Source: Chloroflexota bacterium (GTDB lineage: Bacteria > Chloroflexota > Anaerolineae > Anaerolineales > Anaerolineaceae). Taken from it: a DNA stretch of 7,567 nt. The notes beneath the pieces are model-generated. The model was not told the origin of the DNA. It saw only the letters and a program-made list of their open reading frames with translations, and ran no database searches. The stretch covers positions 1 through 7,567 of the forward strand of contig JAJYJF010000100.1 in the NCBI GenBank assembly GCA_021796375.1, in the 5' to 3' direction. Below are positions 5,604 through 7,567 of this stretch, piece after piece (within the stretch, counting starts at the first letter, position 1; every line of letters begins with the position of its first letter). Made by a program: the position numbers and the translations under genes.

Positions 5604-7567
5604 CTAGCCCCCTAACCGCTCGATGCGCTCGGCCCGCAGGACGGGCTCCCCGCGGGCGGGATCGCGCTCCAGCACGCCGCTGACCAGCAGCGGCTCGCTC
5701 CCCGAGAGGCGCGCGGGCAGGCGCCGGTAGACGTCGGGGGAGATGATCACCTCCAGCATTCCGTCCAGGTCTTCCAGGGTCAGGAAAGCCATCAGGCCGC
5801 CTTTTTCCGTCCGGCTGCGGCGCCAGGCCATGCGCATCCCCGCCACGCGGACCCGCTCGCCGGGCTTTCCCAACGCCTCCACCGTGCTCAGCGCCCCCGC
5901 CTGGCGGATCCTCTCCGCGTACAGCTCCAGCGGGTGAGCGTCGACGCTGATCCCCAGGATTTCTTCCTGGGCGGCCACCCGCTGTCTGAGCGGCCATTCT
6001 TCCCCTTCCTGATCCTCCCAGGCGAAGAGCGCCAGCTGGCCCATCTGCCACGGCGCCTGCTCGAGCTTCGCCAGCAGCCCGGGGATGGTCCCCAGTCCGT
6101 CGAGCGCCCCGCAGCGGATCAGGTTTTGGGCTTCCCTGGGCGAAGGATCCACCCGCGCCAGGAAATCCGCCAGCGCCGCGAACGGCCTGCCGCGCAGGAT
6201 GCGGCCCTGAGTGCGGCGGGTGAGATCCCGGACCTGGTCGAGACCCATGTAAAGGACCGGCGCGCCCCCGGGGTAGCTCACGCTGAACTCGGGTTGGGAG
6301 TGGTTGATATGCGGCGCCCGCAGGGTGAGTCCCATGCGGCGCGCTTCGGTCAGGTAGACGCGCTGGCTGTAATACCCACCCCAGTTGGCCAGCACCGCGG
6401 CCATAAACTCAGCCGGAAAATGCGTTTTGCACCAGGCGCCGTTCCAGGCCAGCTGGGCGTAGGAGGCGGCGTGCGCTTTGGGGAAACCGTAGCCGGCAAA
6501 CGCCGCCATCATCTCCCAGATCCGCCCGCCGACGTCCGGGTCGATGCCGCGCCGCTCCTGGGAGCCGGCGATGAACTTCTCCCGGAGCAGCTGCATCTGC
6601 CGGCCGGGGTCGAAGTGGCTCATCGCCCGGCGCAGCAGGTCGGCCTCGGCCAGGCTGAGCCCGGCAAGCTCGTGCGCGATGCGCAGCACCTGCTCCTGGT
6701 AAAGGATCACCCCGCAGGTCTCGCCCAGCAGCGGCTCGAGGGCGGGGTGCAGGTGGGTTACGGGCTCTTCCCCGTTGAAGCGGCGGACGAACGCATCTTT
6801 GAGCCCGCCTTTGAGCGGGCCCGGCCGGTAGAGCGCCAGTGCCACCATCAGATCGTCCGCGCTGCGGGCGTGGATCTCCCGCAGGGTGGCGCGCATCCCG
6901 GGACTCTCGATCTGGAAGCAGCCGATCGTGCTTCCACGTTCCACCCGGTCGGCGGTTTCCGCGTCGTCGCCCGGGATCCGCTCGAGCGCCTCCAGCGGGC
7001 CAGTGAACTCTGTGCGCCGCCAGGAGTAGATCGCCTCGGCCACGTCCCCCAGCACCGTCAGCCCGCGGATCCCCAGCAGGTCCAGCTTGATCAGCCCCAG
7101 GGCGGTCAGGGAATCGAGGTCCATCTGTGTGATAGGGATGCCCTGGCTGCCCGATCGCTGCAGGGGGACCAGGTCGGTCAGCGGGCCCGGCCCGATCACC
7201 ACGCCGCCCGGATGCATGGAGAGGTGGCGCGGCAGCCGCAGCAGGGCGTTGGCGTCCTTGAAAATCCGCTGGTGGCGCGGATCCGGGTAGGCCGCGGCCA
7301 GCCCGGCGTACGGCGATTCGGGGGCGGCTTCTTCCTCCTCGCCCTCCCGCGAAGGGAAGAAATGATACGGCAGGCTTTCAACCAGCTCGCGGACCTGGGC
7401 GGGCGGCAGGCCGTAGGCCTTGGCCACCTCGCTCAACGCAGAGCGCGGCCGGAAGCGGTTCACCGTCCCGGCCATCGCCACCCGTTCGGCGCCGTAAGTC
7501 TCAAATACGTGCCGGATCACGCCCTCCCGGCGGCGCGAGCACAGGTCGGTGTCGATATCCGGCGGGG
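5604..7567 (-). CDS. dnaE: DnaE-type DNA polymerase III alpha subunit, C-terminal part (possibly error-prone DnaE2/ImuC-like)
   Basis: About 653 codons remain; the N-terminal PHP domain and part of the palm lie beyond 7567. Seen: the frame enters at PPDIDTD, whose aspartates at 7551-7553 and 7545-7547 match E. coli D401/D403. The third catalytic aspartate is in IKLDLLG (7080-7082, E. coli D555), so the triad is complete. Next come RHLSMHPGGVVI, a finger region with YQEQVLRIAHELAGLSLAEADLLRRAMS, GYGFPKAHAASYAQ, a helix-hairpin-helix (LIRCGALDGLG) and a C-terminal OB fold (MAFLTLEDLDGMLEVIISPDVY). The protein stops right after the OB fold and lacks the tau-binding tail of replicative E. coli DnaE. 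That, with RHLS-x-HPGG and GYGFPKAHAAS, leans towards the short, error-prone DnaE2/ImuC group, but LTLEDLDGMLEVII is also DnaE1-like. The subtype is unresolved. No imuA, imuB or lexA is visible on the side we see. Confidence 0.93.
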   Translation of the reverse strand, partial: PPDIDTDLCSRRREGVIRHVFETYGAERVAMAGTVNRFRPRSALSEVAKAYGLPPAQVRELVESLPYHFFPSREGEEEEAAPESPYAGLAAAYPDPRHQRIFKDANALLRLPRHLSMHPGGVVIGPGPLTDLVPLQRSGSQGIPITQMDLDSLTALGLIKLDLLGIRGLTVLGDVAEAIYSWRRTEFTGPLEALERIPGDDAETADRVERGSTIGCFQIESPGMRATLREIHARSADDLMVALALYRPGPLKGGLKDAFVRRFNGEEPVTHLHPALEPLLGETCGVILYQEQVLRIAHELAGLSLAEADLLRRAMSHFDPGRQMQLLREKFIAGSQERRGIDPDVGGRIWEMMAAFAGYGFPKAHAASYAQLAWNGAWCKTHFPAEFMAAVLANWGGYYSQRVYLTEARRMGLTLRAPHINHSQPEFSVSYPGGAPVLYMGLDQVRDLTRRTQGRILRGRPFAALADFLARVDPSPREAQNLIRCGALDGLGTIPGLLAKLEQAPWQMGQLALFAWEDQEGEEWPLRQRVAAQEEILGISVDAHPLELYAERIRQAGALSTVEALGKPGERVRVAGMRMAWRRSRTEKGGLMAFLTLEDLDGMLEVIISPDVYRRLPARLSGSEPLLVSGVLERDPARGEPVLRAERIERLGG

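Noticed and set aside
5585..5605. Direct repeat TAACTA...TAACTA near the dnaE stop
   Set aside because: Six-base copies in an AT-rich stretch are expected by chance, and no element boundary is supported.

Overview
The window is GC-rich and densely coded, and it reads as ordinary bacterial chromosome. Six protein genes can be supported: five on the minus strand and one on the plus strand. The N-terminus of the DNA polymerase I (MPPTLYLIDGHALAYR...), the base composition and the mix of neighbours resemble Chloroflexota, perhaps Anaerolineae. That is an impression from sequence style, not a search result. I see no rRNA, tRNA, CRISPR array, transposase, integrase or phage gene.

Layout from low to high coordinates. 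1-1814 (minus) is the first 604 codons of polA, cut by the window edge, with intact 5'-nuclease and 3'-5' proofreading domains. 1938-2720 (minus) is a receiver-domain protein with an altered phosphorylation pocket and an unrecognised C-terminal half, 123 bases upstream of polA. 2791-2835 is a perfect inverted repeat just after the next gene's stop codon. 2840-3751 (minus) is an LCM/Ppm-family SAM-dependent methyltransferase. 3768-4448 (minus) is a MacB/LolD-type ABC ATPase. It is 16 bases from the methyltransferase, whose Shine-Dalgarno lies in that gap, so the pair is very likely one operon. 4449-4745 holds no convincing gene: it has a good minus-strand promoter for the ATPase operon and a weaker plus-strand promoter candidate. 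4746-5393 (plus) is a small membrane-bound fatty acid hydroxylase-family protein. 5394-5603 is a gene-free convergent spacer with palindromic repeats, including a segment of about 110 bp with inverted ends. 5604-7567 (minus) is the C-terminal part of a DnaE-type polymerase, starting within its catalytic motif.

How the genes relate. The ATPase-methyltransferase pair is the only firmly supported operon. The hydroxylase diverges from it and the receiver protein and polA follow it, but a functional link is not demonstrated. The two DNA polymerases serve replication and repair. They are separated by unrelated genes, so their closeness may be chance. The less ordinary items are the degenerate receiver protein, the ATPase without a permease, and the two intergenic repeat structures. 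I found no convincing new multi-gene system.
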